NCBI GenBank assembly: GCA_903866825.1
Contig: CAIPPE010000296.1
Coordinates: forward strand, 1-64,000
From: an uncultured Methylococcaceae bacterium
GTDB lineage: Bacteria > Pseudomonadota > Gammaproteobacteria > Methylococcales > Methylomonadaceae
DNA: 64,000 nucleotides
Direction: 5' to 3'
Shown here: positions 36,957 to 47,808 of the stretch, piece after piece
How the letters are laid out: each line of letters opens with the position of its first letter
Numbering within the stretch: the first letter of the stretch is position 1
The notes under the pieces: generated by a model
What the model was told of the DNA's origin: nothing
What the model saw: only the letters and a program-made list of their open reading frames with translations
Database searches by the model: none
Made by a program: the position numbers and the translations under genes

Positions 36957-39900
36957 TTATTGTTCCGTACTCTGTTTTACCCATGGAAATCCTGTAATAC
37001 CATCCCACGTTTTTTGCAATAAACCATCATTCTCATGTAAAGGGATAATCTGTACATTAGCCCAACTCCCTTTTACTAAATACTGAGAGCCAAAGAAAAA
37101 ACCTTGTTGATCTTTACCCGTTAAAGCTAAGCCTATGAAATCAGTTAATTTACCCATTATTGTACCAGCAACAGGTACTGCATCTGCACTTTTTGGTATG
37201 ACATTAACACTATAATCAACTGTTTCACGAACCAAATCAGCATTACCGGCAATAGAAATCTTTGCTGGAACCGCATCCACTATCAAGTCTCGAGTTGATG
37301 CTAACCCTCCCTGTAAATTAAACCGCCCCTTAATGCTTGAAAAACTTAAACCCTCTCCAAACACATCACTAAAATCAAGCTGAAAACGCTTTACCCACTG
37401 AGCAACCGCCAAAATGCCTAACACTCGACCAAACCCCGGCTCTATCCCTAAAATGCTGCCATTTTTTAAATCAATATCTAGATAGCCTTTTAACTCATCT
37501 AATGAAAATTGATGGGGCGCCCCCCTCCAATCGCCGAAAAAATTGATAAGCGCATTAGTTTCAGTGAAATCTTTACTCAGTCCTAATTTGGCGAGTAATT
37601 GCCCTGCTTGTGGCATATTAAGACTCCCCTCTACGTTCGTTGTAGAGTAACGACCTTTATTTGTCCAATGACCTGATAGACTAAATCTTAGATCTTCACC
37701 AATTAAATCAAAGCGCTTAAAAGTAATGCCATCAAAAATACGCTCGGTCTCTACTTTCAACTTGCCCAAGAGCACATCGTGCCAACGTGTTTTTTGGCTA
37801 TCAATCTGGATTAGTGGCATAAACTCAGGTGTTAATGTTGCACCTGTTTCGTTTTGAGATTTAAGCTGCTTTATCACGCTAAGATCCAGCTCATTCATCT
37901 CAAGGTTAATGCTATCAGCGCTATTAAAGACTTTAGGTATTTTAAATTTACCTTTAGCCATTAAACTGTCAATGTTTCCCACCCAAAAATTGTCCTGAGG
38001 CTTTAATGCAATATCAATCAACCCTAAATCAGCCTTTTTCCATAAGCCATGCTCACTGTGAACTTTAATTTCTTTAATGCTACTTAGCGCCCCTGTCGTT
38101 TCGGCATCTTTTGAAGTTGCCAAAGAGGCCCCCAGACTTATCCAGTCTTGTAAAGCCAGCCGCTCTTTATTGAGAAATAGTTTAATCCCGGGTTCTGGGG
38201 TCTGATTTTGAGGAATGTCACCGGCCCCCAATAAGATATCTGCAGATTCTATTTGAAACGACTTCAAGTCATAATTGACTGCCGCTTTTAATTGATTATC
38301 GTAGTTAATCTGAATGGGTAATAAATCATTTAATCCTAAGTTAAACCTCATCACCAAAGCCCGCTGCTGATCTCGTTTTTTAGCTAAGGTACTCGGAAAA
38401 CCTAAGCTCATACCCTGTAAATTTGACGCTACTAACAACTCAGGACTACTTTGATCTGCAGGCAATTTTAGTTGTATCTGATAGTCTGTTGCTCCCTCAG
38501 CCAACCGCCAACCGGGTAATTTGAATTGTTTCTCAAGATCTCTCGCATCAGCACGCCCGGTCACATTCACTGTCGATAAAAGATTGGAGTTCTTAATATT
38601 CACCTTGATAGGATTATTTAAGGCCTCGGCGATAATGGTGTCGCTGTATAATCCTTGCTCATTAAACTTGATTTCACCATTCATTTTAGTTACCGCCAAC
38701 TCGAGTGCTTTGACTTTAAGCTTGGCATTAACCAATTGTGCTGAACCATCAATTTTGGCGATAGCTCCATCCGCTAAAGGGAGCTTAAAGTCCAGGGTAA
38801 CATCAGTATCCCCTTGTGGCGTTATCGCATTTAACAAATTATCTGCTGAGGGTTTAAGAGGTGTTTGCTGTAAAAACTCTAAGCCTTGCAATATGCCCGT
38901 ATTTAATTTGGCCTGAACCAGAATGTGCTCACTAGCGCCTAAAGCAGGTATCACAATCTTTGCCTGCTTGATACTGACATCTTTGCTGGAACCCTTATCT
39001 AAATCGACTTCCAAACCACCCTGCAAGAATAAAACCTCCCCACCCAACTCATTTAAACGTGGCCAAGCCGAAAGATACACTAAGTCCAGTTGCTCAATTT
39101 GAAAAGGAATTTCAAAAACACCTTGACCATTGCTAAAGGGAAAATCATTGAGATTTCCATAAAATAAAACTCCCCCCTTAGGAACACGCCCCTTAACTAA
39201 TGCCCTATCTACCCACTCAACGACCGATTTTTTCATCGTATTAACGGGTAAGTAACGAGTGGCTTTACTGACATCGGCTATTGAGAAACCGGACTGTAAA
39301 TCCAAAAATATGGGCTGATTCTGTGCTTTTGGAATACGCAACTTAAACCGGGTATCAGTTTCTAAATCGAGAGAGTTTAACGTCAGCAGCTCACTAGAAA
39401 ATACATATTCATCGGGCGATTGCTGCCAGTCAATCGCACCCGTTAGCTTTGTAATATCGAGCGTTTGGCGAAAAACACCTATCGTTAAAAGGCGAGCCGC
39501 TTCGGTTGCTAAAACAACCTGACCTTGTTGGTCCGTCCCTTTTAAGTATCCCGTTAAGTTTTCTATACCTGGCATGACCCGAGAGGGCGTCACATTGATA
39601 TGAGAAAAACCACCATTAATTGCAAGATGCTTTTCATCCAAGTCTGCGAATAGAGATAACTGCTTTAAAGAACCTTTTAATTGGGATTGTTTTAATAATA
39701 GCCTTTGATCACCAGAGAGCGGTACAAAAAAATCAAGCAAATAGGCTGCTTTCTGCAAGTCAAGCGTATCTATGTATAAGCCTAGCTTGTGTAACTTATT
39801 ATCTTTAGTCTGATCACCAAAAACACTAAACACAGTAGCTGGCCATTTATTATCGGCTGTTTCAAGTAACATTTGCGGGACTTTCAAGCGCCATTGACCG

Positions 39901-40799
39901 TCATTCTGGGACCAATAAAACTGAGTGTTTAAATGCTGTACAAGAAAGCTTTCCTTATCCGGTTTGGCCAGTGTCAATTGTTGTAACTGAACATCACCCA
40001 CAATCGAATCAAACCGGGATTGATGCAACTCACCCCAACATTTAAAATCTGCACTCCCCGAAGGAATGCTAACCGGAAAAGGCAAGTGTCCGGAAATCCA
40101 CTCTGCCGGTTTTATCTTTTTACCTTGTACAAAAACACTGCCATCAATTAATGATGTCTCAAAAAAGCTGCCTTTAAATTTAATAGAGGCTCTTATTTCT
40201 TCACCATAGGCGTCAGGCAATTTAAGCTGCAGATTAATTTGGTGCCGTTGCGATTTGTTAATGATAGCGATATTTACTTGATCCATTGTGACTGGCTTGA
40301 TTTGATTTAGCTCATCTAACCAGCTTACTTCACTTTGTAAAACCTCGAATTGCCCCCCCTGCAGTAACCAAAAAGGTTTTTCATCGCCTCCCTTTAAGCC
40401 AACAATAGCAATGCTGCCATCCTGTTTACGCTTGATGGTCAGCTTGGCACCGACTAAAGTCACCCATGAAGAAGCAAATTCATCGCCAGTCGTAAAGAAA
40501 TCAGCTAAATTGATGCCAAGGCGTATTTCTTTAAACTGGATAGGGGGAGATTCATTTGCAACAGGGGACAGAATCTTGAAATCCTTCAATACTAGCTCTG
40601 GAGAATATCCTCGCATATTAGCCCGCAAATGCCCTATCTCGACAGGTGCATCAATTAACTCACTCACGCGCACCGACAATTCAGTATTAAAATAATCCGC
40701 GCTCATCAACAAAAATCGCACCATTGATAAACTAATGGCAAAGACAATCAATGACCAGAATATTAAATGCCGCGCTACTCGAATAATGTGGTCAATCAT
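36957..40799 (-). CDS. yhdP: YhdP family (AsmA-like) envelope lipid-transport protein
   Basis: 1280 aa; N-terminal single TM; C-terminal GSILGIEPGFGRVLGILAVAQWVKRFQLDFSDVFGEGLSFSSIKG and GTIMGKLTDFIGLALTGKDQ...YLVKGSWANVQI. Confidence 0.9.
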   Translation of the reverse strand: MIDHIIRVARHLIFWSLIVFAISLSMVRFLLMSADYFNTELSVRVSELIDAPVEIGHLRANMRGYSPELVLKDFKILSPVANESPPIQFKEIRLGINLADFFTTGDEFASSWVTLVGAKLTIKRKQDGSIAIVGLKGGDEKPFWLLQGGQFEVLQSEVSWLDELNQIKPVTMDQVNIAIINKSQRHQINLQLKLPDAYGEEIRASIKFKGSFFETSLIDGSVFVQGKKIKPAEWISGHLPFPVSIPSGSADFKCWGELHQSRFDSIVGDVQLQQLTLAKPDKESFLVQHLNTQFYWSQNDGQWRLKVPQMLLETADNKWPATVFSVFGDQTKDNKLHKLGLYIDTLDLQKAAYLLDFFVPLSGDQRLLLKQSQLKGSLKQLSLFADLDEKHLAINGGFSHINVTPSRVMPGIENLTGYLKGTDQQGQVVLATEAARLLTIGVFRQTLDITKLTGAIDWQQSPDEYVFSSELLTLNSLDLETDTRFKLRIPKAQNQPIFLDLQSGFSIADVSKATRYLPVNTMKKSVVEWVDRALVKGRVPKGGVLFYGNLNDFPFSNGQGVFEIPFQIEQLDLVYLSAWPRLNELGGEVLFLQGGLEVDLDKGSSKDVSIKQAKIVIPALGASEHILVQAKLNTGILQGLEFLQQTPLKPSADNLLNAITPQGDTDVTLDFKLPLADGAIAKIDGSAQLVNAKLKVKALELAVTKMNGEIKFNEQGLYSDTIIAEALNNPIKVNIKNSNLLSTVNVTGRADARDLEKQFKLPGWRLAEGATDYQIQLKLPADQSSPELLVASNLQGMSLGFPSTLAKKRDQQRALVMRFNLGLNDLLPIQINYDNQLKAAVNYDLKSFQIESADILLGAGDIPQNQTPEPGIKLFLNKERLALQDWISLGASLATSKDAETTGALSSIKEIKVHSEHGLWKKADLGLIDIALKPQDNFWVGNIDSLMAKGKFKIPKVFNSADSINLEMNELDLSVIKQLKSQNETGATLTPEFMPLIQIDSQKTRWHDVLLGKLKVETERIFDGITFKRFDLIGEDLRFSLSGHWTNKGRYSTTNVEGSLNMPQAGQLLAKLGLSKDFTETNALINFFGDWRGAPHQFSLDELKGYLDIDLKNGSILGIEPGFGRVLGILAVAQWVKRFQLDFSDVFGEGLSFSSIKGRFNLQGGLASTRDLIVDAVPAKISIAGNADLVRETVDYSVNVIPKSADAVPVAGTIMGKLTDFIGLALTGKDQQGFFFGSQYLVKGSWANVQIIPLHENDGLLQKTWDGITGFPWVKQSTEQ

Positions 40800-40816
40800 C
40801 TTGGCAGGTTCACGCC

Positions 40817-42271
40817 CTAAAGCAAAACAACATCATACTGTTCTTGATTGTATTGTGTTTCTACCCTGAATTTAATCTGAACACCCAAAAATATTTCTAA
40901 CTCTGCGAGCATATCGGCTTCTTCATCAAGCAGCATATCAACGACTTCATTTGAGGCAAGAACTAGCAATGTCTTGACCTTATATAGCCTAACCTCACGA
41001 ATGATTTCTCTAAAAATCTCAAGGCACATGGTTTCGGCCGTTTTTAAAACACCGCGCCCACCACATGCACTACAAGGCTCACAGAGAATATGCTCTAAAC
41101 TTTCACGGGTTCTTTTTCGGGTCATTTCAACCAGACCCAATACGGACACTTCCGTAATTTTAGTTTTTGCTCGGTCTTTTTCCTGGTTGCGCTCTAATGC
41201 CTGCAATACCAAACGTTTGTGTTCTTCGCTCTTCATATCAATAAAGTCAATGATAATAATGCCCCCCAGATTTCTCAACCTGAGTTGGCGGGCAATAGTT
41301 TGAGCGGCTTCAAGATTGGTCTTAAAAATGGTTTCTTCTAAATTACGCCCACCGACGTATCCCCCGGTATTGACATCTACAGTGGTCATTGCCTCGGTCT
41401 GGTCAAATATTAAATACCCGCCCGACTTTAATTTCACTTTACGATCCAGTGCTTTTTTGATTTCGTCTTCGACACTGTAAATATCAAATACCGGACATTC
41501 TCCCGAGTAATGTTCAATAACCGGTACAATCTCAGGAACAAACACCTCGGCAAACTCAAGTAAACGATGGTACGTTTCTTTAGAATCCACACGGACCCGA
41601 TCAAGACCTTCTTTATATAAATCGCGCAACGTCCTAATGCTTAAAGGTAAGTCTTTGTGAATAAATTGCTTAGATTTTGCAAGTGCAATTTTTTTTAAGA
41701 TCGATTCCCACAATTTTAACAAGAACACCATATCAGCAATTAATACCGATTCTTTAATGCACTCTGCGGCTGTTCTTGCAATAAACCCACCACAGTTATT
41801 TTCTTGCCTAAAATTATCCAGACAGGCCCTTAACCGCATTCTCTCTGCCTCAACCTCTATCCGTTGAGAGACACCGGTATTATTGGCATAAGGCATATAT
41901 ACCTGGTAACGAGAGGGGATGGAAATTTCCGTCGTTAATCTTGCGCCTTTACTACCCAACGGATCTTTAACCACTTGAACTACGATCTCCTGCCCTTCTC
42001 GCAAGTAATGTTCAATAACATCCGATTTTTTTTCTTCCAGATCTTTTGAACTTAAATCAGATAGATGTATAAAGGCCGCTTTAGGTAAACCAATATCTAC
42101 AAAGGCAGCTTGCATACCAGGTAAAACCCGACAAACTTCACCTTTGTAAATATTACCGACTAAACCGCGCTCTCGGGTTCTTTCAATGATAAGTTCTTGT
42201 AAAACACCATTTTCAATGACGGCCACTCTCGTTTCAGGTGGAGTCACATTAATTAAAATTTCTTCACTCAT
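40817..42271 (-). CDS. rng: Ribonuclease G
   Basis: MSEEILINVTPPETRVAVIENGVLQELIIER; DQTEAMTTVDVNTGGYVG; CxxCxGRG-like CSACGGRG. Confidence 0.97.
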   Translation of the reverse strand: MSEEILINVTPPETRVAVIENGVLQELIIERTRERGLVGNIYKGEVCRVLPGMQAAFVDIGLPKAAFIHLSDLSSKDLEEKKSDVIEHYLREGQEIVVQVVKDPLGSKGARLTTEISIPSRYQVYMPYANNTGVSQRIEVEAERMRLRACLDNFRQENNCGGFIARTAAECIKESVLIADMVFLLKLWESILKKIALAKSKQFIHKDLPLSIRTLRDLYKEGLDRVRVDSKETYHRLLEFAEVFVPEIVPVIEHYSGECPVFDIYSVEDEIKKALDRKVKLKSGGYLIFDQTEAMTTVDVNTGGYVGGRNLEETIFKTNLEAAQTIARQLRLRNLGGIIIIDFIDMKSEEHKRLVLQALERNQEKDRAKTKITEVSVLGLVEMTRKRTRESLEHILCEPCSACGGRGVLKTAETMCLEIFREIIREVRLYKVKTLLVLASNEVVDMLLDEEADMLAELEIFLGVQIKFRVETQYNQEQYDVVLL

Positions 42272-42843
42272 TTAAAAAACTCTATTCCTTGTTTAGTTAA
42301 AAGTTCAGCAGTCTCAAATAATGGTAAACCCACAACCCCCGAAAAACTACCTACAATTGATTCTACAAATATACATCCCATACCTTGAATAGCATAACTA
42401 CCTGCTTTATCAATTGGCTCGCCTGTATGCCAGTAATCTATAATTTCCCGCTCTGTCAACGACCTGAATGTCACGCCTGTGATACTAACAGCCTGACGAT
42501 GCTCACGACCTCTTAATGAAATTGCACTATAAACCTGATGCGTTTTTCCTGATAACCGGGTTAGCATTTCAACGGCATCCTTTTGATTTTGAGGCTTGCC
42601 CAAAATCAAATCCCCTAAAATAACAGCCGTATCGGCGGCCAGAACAGGCAACTGAGTATTAAGCTCTGCAACACAGGCCGCCGATTTTTCAGCCGCTAAC
42701 CGCCGCACATAAGCCAATGGCTTCTCATTAGGCAACGGCGTCTCATCAAGGTTAACCGGATAAACCTCGTAACTGACCCTGATTTGATCCAGTAGTTCCT
42801 TTCTGCGCGGTGACGCTGAAGCAAGAATAAGCTGTATTGCCAT
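42268..42843 (-). CDS. maf: Maf-like nucleotide pyrophosphatase
   Basis: LILASASPRRKELLDQI; VLAADTAVILGDLILGKP; GSFSGVVGLPL. Confidence 0.96.
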   Translation of the reverse strand: MAIQLILASASPRRKELLDQIRVSYEVYPVNLDETPLPNEKPLAYVRRLAAEKSAACVAELNTQLPVLAADTAVILGDLILGKPQNQKDAVEMLTRLSGKTHQVYSAISLRGREHRQAVSITGVTFRSLTEREIIDYWHTGEPIDKAGSYAIQGMGCIFVESIVGSFSGVVGLPLFETAELLTKQGIEFFK

Positions 42844-43310
42844 TATCGATGATAGGGGTGATTGTGGATAATACTCCAGGCACGATAGAGCTGTTCAGCA
42901 ACAACAATACGCACCAAAGGATGTGGAAAAGTAAGCTTGGATAGACTCCATGACTCTCTTGCCAATTGCTTGGCTGAATCAGCTAACCCCTCAGGGCCAC
43001 CAATCAACAAAGCAACATGCTGACCACTTGCCATCCAACGCTGCATCGCTTGAGCCAATTCAGGTGTTGTCCAAGGCTTACCAGGAATATCCAAAGTCAC
43101 AATATGAGCGCCTTGAGGTATAACTGATAGCATGCGCTCACCCTCGTCCTTTACGATGCGAGCAACATCGCTGTTTTTAATCCTCTTGCCGGGCGTAACT
43201 TCTTTAAGCACCAGCTCACATTCACGCGGCAAGCGTTTCGCATACTCATCATATCCTTGCTGAACCCAGCCAGGCATCCGGTTTCCTATTGTTATCAGAT
43301 TTATTTGCAT
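42843..43310 (-). CDS. rlmH: 23S rRNA pseudouridine1915 N3-methyltransferase RlmH (likely start 43310)
   Basis: [66 protein letters not shown]. Confidence 0.96.
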   Translation of the reverse strand: MQINLITIGNRMPGWVQQGYDEYAKRLPRECELVLKEVTPGKRIKNSDVARIVKDEGERMLSVIPQGAHIVTLDIPGKPWTTPELAQAMQRWMASGQHVALLIGGPEGLADSAKQLARESWSLSKLTFPHPLVRIVVAEQLYRAWSIIHNHPYHR

Positions 43311-43387
43311 GGGCTGCAGGATACAGACAACAATGCATTGATGCAATGTAATCGGCATTATAAATTATCAAAATTTACCTTGTAAGC

Positions 43388-43428
43388 AATAAAAAACCCG
43401 CTAAACCATTAGGCTTGCGGGTTTTTAT
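43388..43428. terminator. Rho-independent terminator (A-tract and T-tract)
   Basis: aaaaaacccgctaaaccattaggcttgcgggttttt. Confidence 0.9.
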
Positions 43429-43446
43429 TAACTGAACCGTAAAAAA

Positions 43447-43830
43447 CTAACCAGCTGCTTGAACAGGAATGGCTGAAGCAGATCGTAGTACTTCATTTTT
43501 TTCATTAAAATAAACTAACTTGGGTTTATGTTGCTCTGCTTCTTGCTGATCCAATATCGTATACGCACACACAATAATTAAATCGCCAGGACATGCTAAA
43601 CGAGCAGCAGCGCCATTAACAGAAAAAACCCCAGAACCATTTTCTGCACGTATAGCATAAGTAGTAAAGCGCGCACCATTGTTAATGTTGTAAATCTGAA
43701 TTTGCTCGTATTCTCTGATGCCTGACAGGTCAAGAATAGTGCCATCAATCGCACATGAACCCTCATAACCCAACTCTGAACGCGTCACTGTAGCTCGGTG
43801 TAACTTCGCTTTAAGCATCGTAATTTGCAT
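43447..43830 (-). CDS. panD: Aspartate 1-decarboxylase
   Basis: [26 protein letters not shown] (GS processing site); [32 protein letters not shown]. Confidence 0.97.
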   Translation of the reverse strand: MQITMLKAKLHRATVTRSELGYEGSCAIDGTILDLSGIREYEQIQIYNINNGARFTTYAIRAENGSGVFSVNGAAARLACPGDLIIVCAYTILDQQEAEQHKPKLVYFNEKNEVLRSASAIPVQAAG

Positions 43831-43992
43831 AATAAAACACTATAAATACGTTTAAAAAACGGACATTATCCATTATTAACAACATTCCATCAACTTTTTA
43901 GATATCCGCCCCGTCTAAGCTTTACCCCCTAGTTGAAACAAAAGCCTTGTATTTCTTGCATTTTAAGACATGATATTTTTACCACAAAAAAC

Positions 43993-44835
43993 TTACTTCG
44001 AAAAATAAATATTATCTATCAGACGTGTCTTTCCCAATCGAACTGCCGCCAATAAGACTAAATCTCTATCTTCAGGGGTTGCTTTCTTTAAGTCACAACT
44101 TCGACATAGAGATATATAATCAGGCTTAAAACCCACTTCCTGTAAAGCCACAAACGCCTGATTTTCCACTTCATTATAACTGCATGCATCTTCTAAAATA
44201 GCATCACGTGCGACACACAGGATACGATACAGCTCTGAAGCGACTTGATTTTCATGATCTGTTAAATACCCATTTCTTGAACTCATTGCCAAGCCGCTTG
44301 ACTCTCTAACAGTATCCACCCCCATTATTTCAACCGGAATATTCAAATCCCGAACCATTATCCTGATGATTGTAAGCTGTTGAAAATCTTTAAGCCCAAA
44401 TAAAGCAATATCCGGCTGAACTATATTGAATAACTTACAAACAACAGTAGCAACGCCAGCAAAATGTCCAGGTCTTGAAGCGCCACAATACCATTCCGAA
44501 ACCTCTGCAACCGTCACTGTTGTTCTTGCGTCGACCGTATAAATATCATCAACAGCAGGGAGAAACAAGACATCAACCCCGTCGGCAATCAACTTTTCCT
44601 GATCTGCTTTCTCTGTACGTGGATAGGTTTCAAAATCCTCACCAACACCAAATTGAGTAGGATTCACAAAAATACTCACCACCACCCTATTGGCAACGGC
44701 TTTAGCTCTTTTAACCAACTGCAAATGCCCTGCGTGCAAATTGCCCATAGTAGGAACAAAAGCAATCGTTTCACCAGCAGCTTGCCAAGCTTTGATCAAC
44801 TCCCGTATATCACAAACATTTTTGATGATCTGCAT
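43993..44835 (-). CDS. panC: Pantothenate synthetase
   Basis: IAFVPTMGNLHAGHLQLVKRAK; SIFVNPTQFG; LFGLKDFQQLTIIRIMVRDL; RDSSGLAMSSRN-like RESSGLAMSSRNGYL. Confidence 0.97.
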   Translation of the reverse strand: MQIIKNVCDIRELIKAWQAAGETIAFVPTMGNLHAGHLQLVKRAKAVANRVVVSIFVNPTQFGVGEDFETYPRTEKADQEKLIADGVDVLFLPAVDDIYTVDARTTVTVAEVSEWYCGASRPGHFAGVATVVCKLFNIVQPDIALFGLKDFQQLTIIRIMVRDLNIPVEIMGVDTVRESSGLAMSSRNGYLTDHENQVASELYRILCVARDAILEDACSYNEVENQAFVALQEVGFKPDYISLCRSCDLKKATPEDRDLVLLAAVRLGKTRLIDNIYFSK

Positions 44836-44840
44836 AAAAC

Positions 44841-45656
44841 TTAAAAACTGTGCTCTGTGGCTGGAAATTTGGCTTGTTTAACTGCCTTATGATAAGCATC
44901 AATAGCAGACTCTATTGTAGTTACTTCGTGCATAAAGTTTTTTGAAAACCTTGGCCGCTTAAGAATACCGATATCCAGCATGTCATGCAGCACCAGTACT
45001 TGTCCATCGCAATCAACCCCAGCACCAATACCAATCACAGGGATACGAAGCCGAGTGCTAATTTCTTTGGCAAGACCGGCTGGCACACACTCCAATACTA
45101 ACAAGCTAGCCCCTGCCTGTTGCAACTGCTGAGCATCGTCTATTATTTGCATGGCCTCTGAAGATTCTTTACCTTGTACTTTATAAGTACCTAATTGATT
45201 AATCTTTTGCGGTAACAAACCTAAATGCCCGCAAACAGGAATCCCCTGATTAACCAAAAAGCTAACGACTTCAAAATGAGCCCCCTCCAGCTTTATCATC
45301 TGCGCCCCACCCAACTGCATCAACTTAGCCGCATTTTTTGCTGCGTTAACGGGGGTGCTATAACTCATAAAGGGCAAATCAGCTAGAACAAAAGCTCTTC
45401 TTCTGGCTTGACTTACGCAACGGGTATGATAAACCATATCCGCAATCGTAACCGGTAAGGTGGTGTCATGCCCTTGAATCACCATACCCAAGGAGTCACC
45501 TACCAACATCACATCAATGCCCACTTTATCGATCAAAGCACTAAAACTGGCATCATAAGCTGTTAAACAAGTAATTTTTTCACCTTGCTGCTTCATTACG
45601 GCGAGATCATTAACAGTTAGAGGCTTTATTGTCGAATGATGAGTCATGTACCCCAT
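44841..45656 (-). CDS. panB: 3-methyl-2-oxobutanoate hydroxymethyltransferase
   Basis: KITCLTAYDASFSALIDKVGIDVMLVGDSLGMVIQGHDTTLPVTIADMVYHTRCV. Confidence 0.97.
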   Translation of the reverse strand: MGYMTHHSTIKPLTVNDLAVMKQQGEKITCLTAYDASFSALIDKVGIDVMLVGDSLGMVIQGHDTTLPVTIADMVYHTRCVSQARRRAFVLADLPFMSYSTPVNAAKNAAKLMQLGGAQMIKLEGAHFEVVSFLVNQGIPVCGHLGLLPQKINQLGTYKVQGKESSEAMQIIDDAQQLQQAGASLLVLECVPAGLAKEISTRLRIPVIGIGAGVDCDGQVLVLHDMLDIGILKRPRFSKNFMHEVTTIESAIDAYHKAVKQAKFPATEHSF

Positions 45657-45657
45657 G

Positions 45658-46176
45658 TTAAGCCAACTGCCTTAATCCATCCAGAGGACATTTGGCCACT
45701 AAATCAGCTAATAAACCCTTACCCGGAATAATCAATTGCGGAGCAATTTCAAACAACGGATATAGCACAAAAGATCTTTCTGCTAAACCCGTATGAGGCA
45801 CTTTTAAATCAGGAACATCAATTTCTTGATCTCCGTATAGCAATATATCCAAATCCAATGTTCTTGCTCCCCATCGCTCCCCCTGCCTTACACGACCCTG
45901 CAACGTTTCAATTGCCTGAAGACTACGCAACAATTCAATAGAAGTTAACCGGGTTTCTAAGCATAGTGCTGCATTAACATAATCAGGCTGATCTTGAGGA
46001 CCCATAGGCACACTATGATACAAGCTTGAAAATGCCAACTCACTCACGCCCTCTATTGAGCCAATAGCGGTTCGTGCTGATTTAATTTGCGCGACAGGAT
46101 TATCAAGGTTACTGCCTAACCCAATATAAGCGGTAATCAATGTACCCATGGAATCTTTCATATTTAACCCAATCAT
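45658..46176 (-). CDS. folK: 2-amino-4-hydroxy-6-hydroxymethyldihydropteridine pyrophosphokinase
   Basis: AYIGLGSNLDNPVAQI; QPDYVNAALCLET; RWGARTLDLDILLYG; VPHTGLAERSFVLYPL. Confidence 0.96.
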   Translation of the reverse strand: MIGLNMKDSMGTLITAYIGLGSNLDNPVAQIKSARTAIGSIEGVSELAFSSLYHSVPMGPQDQPDYVNAALCLETRLTSIELLRSLQAIETLQGRVRQGERWGARTLDLDILLYGDQEIDVPDLKVPHTGLAERSFVLYPLFEIAPQLIIPGKGLLADLVAKCPLDGLRQLA

Positions 46177-46218
46177 TACTCAGTTTAGTGACAAAACGAC
46201 TATGTTCAGCATTAAACC

Positions 46219-47589
46219 TTATATTTCACTCTCGGTCGTATTACTTTTCGCTCTTGCTCTATAATTTCTTTTCCGATTTGATTTACCACCTGAAGCTTTT
46301 CGAGGTGGCTGAGTCATTTTTCTTTGTTCATTTTCATTAGCTTCTTGATATTTAGCCCACCATTTTGCAACTTCCGGATCAGCACCACCGGTTTCCGCCC
46401 GCAAAAGAAGAAAATCATAAGCCGCTCTAAAGCGAGGATGTGTCAGTAAGCGACTCGGTTTTGAACCAAACCGGGCATTAAACTTCGGTTGCAAACTCCA
46501 TACTTCTCGCATCGCCAAGGTTATATGCCGTGGCAATGCTGTACTTTTAACCTGCAAAGAAATAACCTCATTAGCCGCATCCTGGTAAGCCATAAATTCC
46601 ACCACACCTCGACCCATTTTTTCTTTAGCTCTAACTTGCACTGATTCCCAGAGAAAAGCTGCAAACAGAAAATAAGCTGTGACAGTTTTACCTTCAGCTA
46701 TTCGGTTATCAGAGTTTTCCAATGCTTTCACTAAAAGTAAGCGAGGAAAACCCTCCTCTTCTACAGATAAACAATTTTCTGTTGTTGGAAACAAGACCTG
46801 GAAAAGCCCATAATGCCTCAACATCTCAAAAGTTTGTAAGGCATAACCTGACATAAACAGCTTTAAAGACTCGTCATACAGACGTGCAGACGGAATACTA
46901 GACAACAGGTCTGCAACCTCATGCATTGATTTTTCACAATCAGGATGCAATCTGAAACCCAGCTTAACGGCAAAACGAACCGCTCTTAACATCCGAACCG
47001 GATCTTCACGAAAACGAGTTTCCGGATTGCCAATAAGCCTTAAGGTAGCAGCTTGATGATCTGCCATACCCGAAACATAATCAACGACTGAAAAATCTTT
47101 AATATTGTAATAAAGCGCATTGACAGTAAAGTCTCTGCGCCACACATCTTCCTCGATGGTTCCGTACACATTATCACGTAACAACCGACCTTCCTTATTT
47201 AGCACCTGCTTGTCTTTCTGGTCATCAGCTGCGCCTCTAAAAGTCGCCACCTCTATAACTTCCCGACCAAAATGCACATGTGCCAACCGGAATCTACGGC
47301 CAATTAAACGACAATTACGAAATACTTTTCTAATTTGTTCAGGATCGGCATCAGTAACGACATCAAAATCCTTTGGCTCTCGTCCTAAAAGCAAATCACG
47401 AACACAACCACCTACAAGGTAAGCGCTGAACCCTTCTTTTTGTAATTTATACAAAACCTTAAGCGCATTTTCGCTAATCTGGGAGCGGGAAATATTATGC
47501 TCAGATCGCGAGTAAACCCTAACTTGAGCTGAAACGGGTTCAACTTCATTTTTAGCTGAGCTAATGAGTTTTTTGAAGAAATTTGAAAT
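46219..47589 (-). CDS. pcnB: Poly(A) polymerase I, extended N-terminus with apparent ATT start at 47589
   Basis: FSAYLVGGCVRDLLLGREPKDFDVVTDADPEQI; upstream in-frame SNFFKKLISSAKNEVEPVSAQVRVYSRSEHNISRSQISENALKVLYKLQ is homologous to the E. coli PcnB N-terminus; no ATG/GTG/TTG between the upstream stop and this region. Confidence 0.9.
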   Translation of the reverse strand: MSNFFKKLISSAKNEVEPVSAQVRVYSRSEHNISRSQISENALKVLYKLQKEGFSAYLVGGCVRDLLLGREPKDFDVVTDADPEQIRKVFRNCRLIGRRFRLAHVHFGREVIEVATFRGAADDQKDKQVLNKEGRLLRDNVYGTIEEDVWRRDFTVNALYYNIKDFSVVDYVSGMADHQAATLRLIGNPETRFREDPVRMLRAVRFAVKLGFRLHPDCEKSMHEVADLLSSIPSARLYDESLKLFMSGYALQTFEMLRHYGLFQVLFPTTENCLSVEEEGFPRLLLVKALENSDNRIAEGKTVTAYFLFAAFLWESVQVRAKEKMGRGVVEFMAYQDAANEVISLQVKSTALPRHITLAMREVWSLQPKFNARFGSKPSRLLTHPRFRAAYDFLLLRAETGGADPEVAKWWAKYQEANENEQRKMTQPPRKASGGKSNRKRNYRARAKSNTTESEI

Positions 47590-47808
47590 GGCAGTTAACC
47601 TTGTGTGTTTTATTTATGGTAATGATATCATTTGATACATTGTATCCAACAATCAATCTTCTTTTTTTTACATTACCCTTTTGAATATAGTAAAATCATC
47701 TTACTGGTTTTTACAAGTACACATTTTACATTTATACTAATTAATAAAGATCAGGCAACTACTTTTTAAAGATTCGCACTGTAATTTTACGTAATTGACG
47801 GGATTGTT

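Noticed and set aside
38521-38916. 131-aa plus-strand ORF in yhdP
   Set aside because: Antisense to a confident coding region; no independent start signals or domain.
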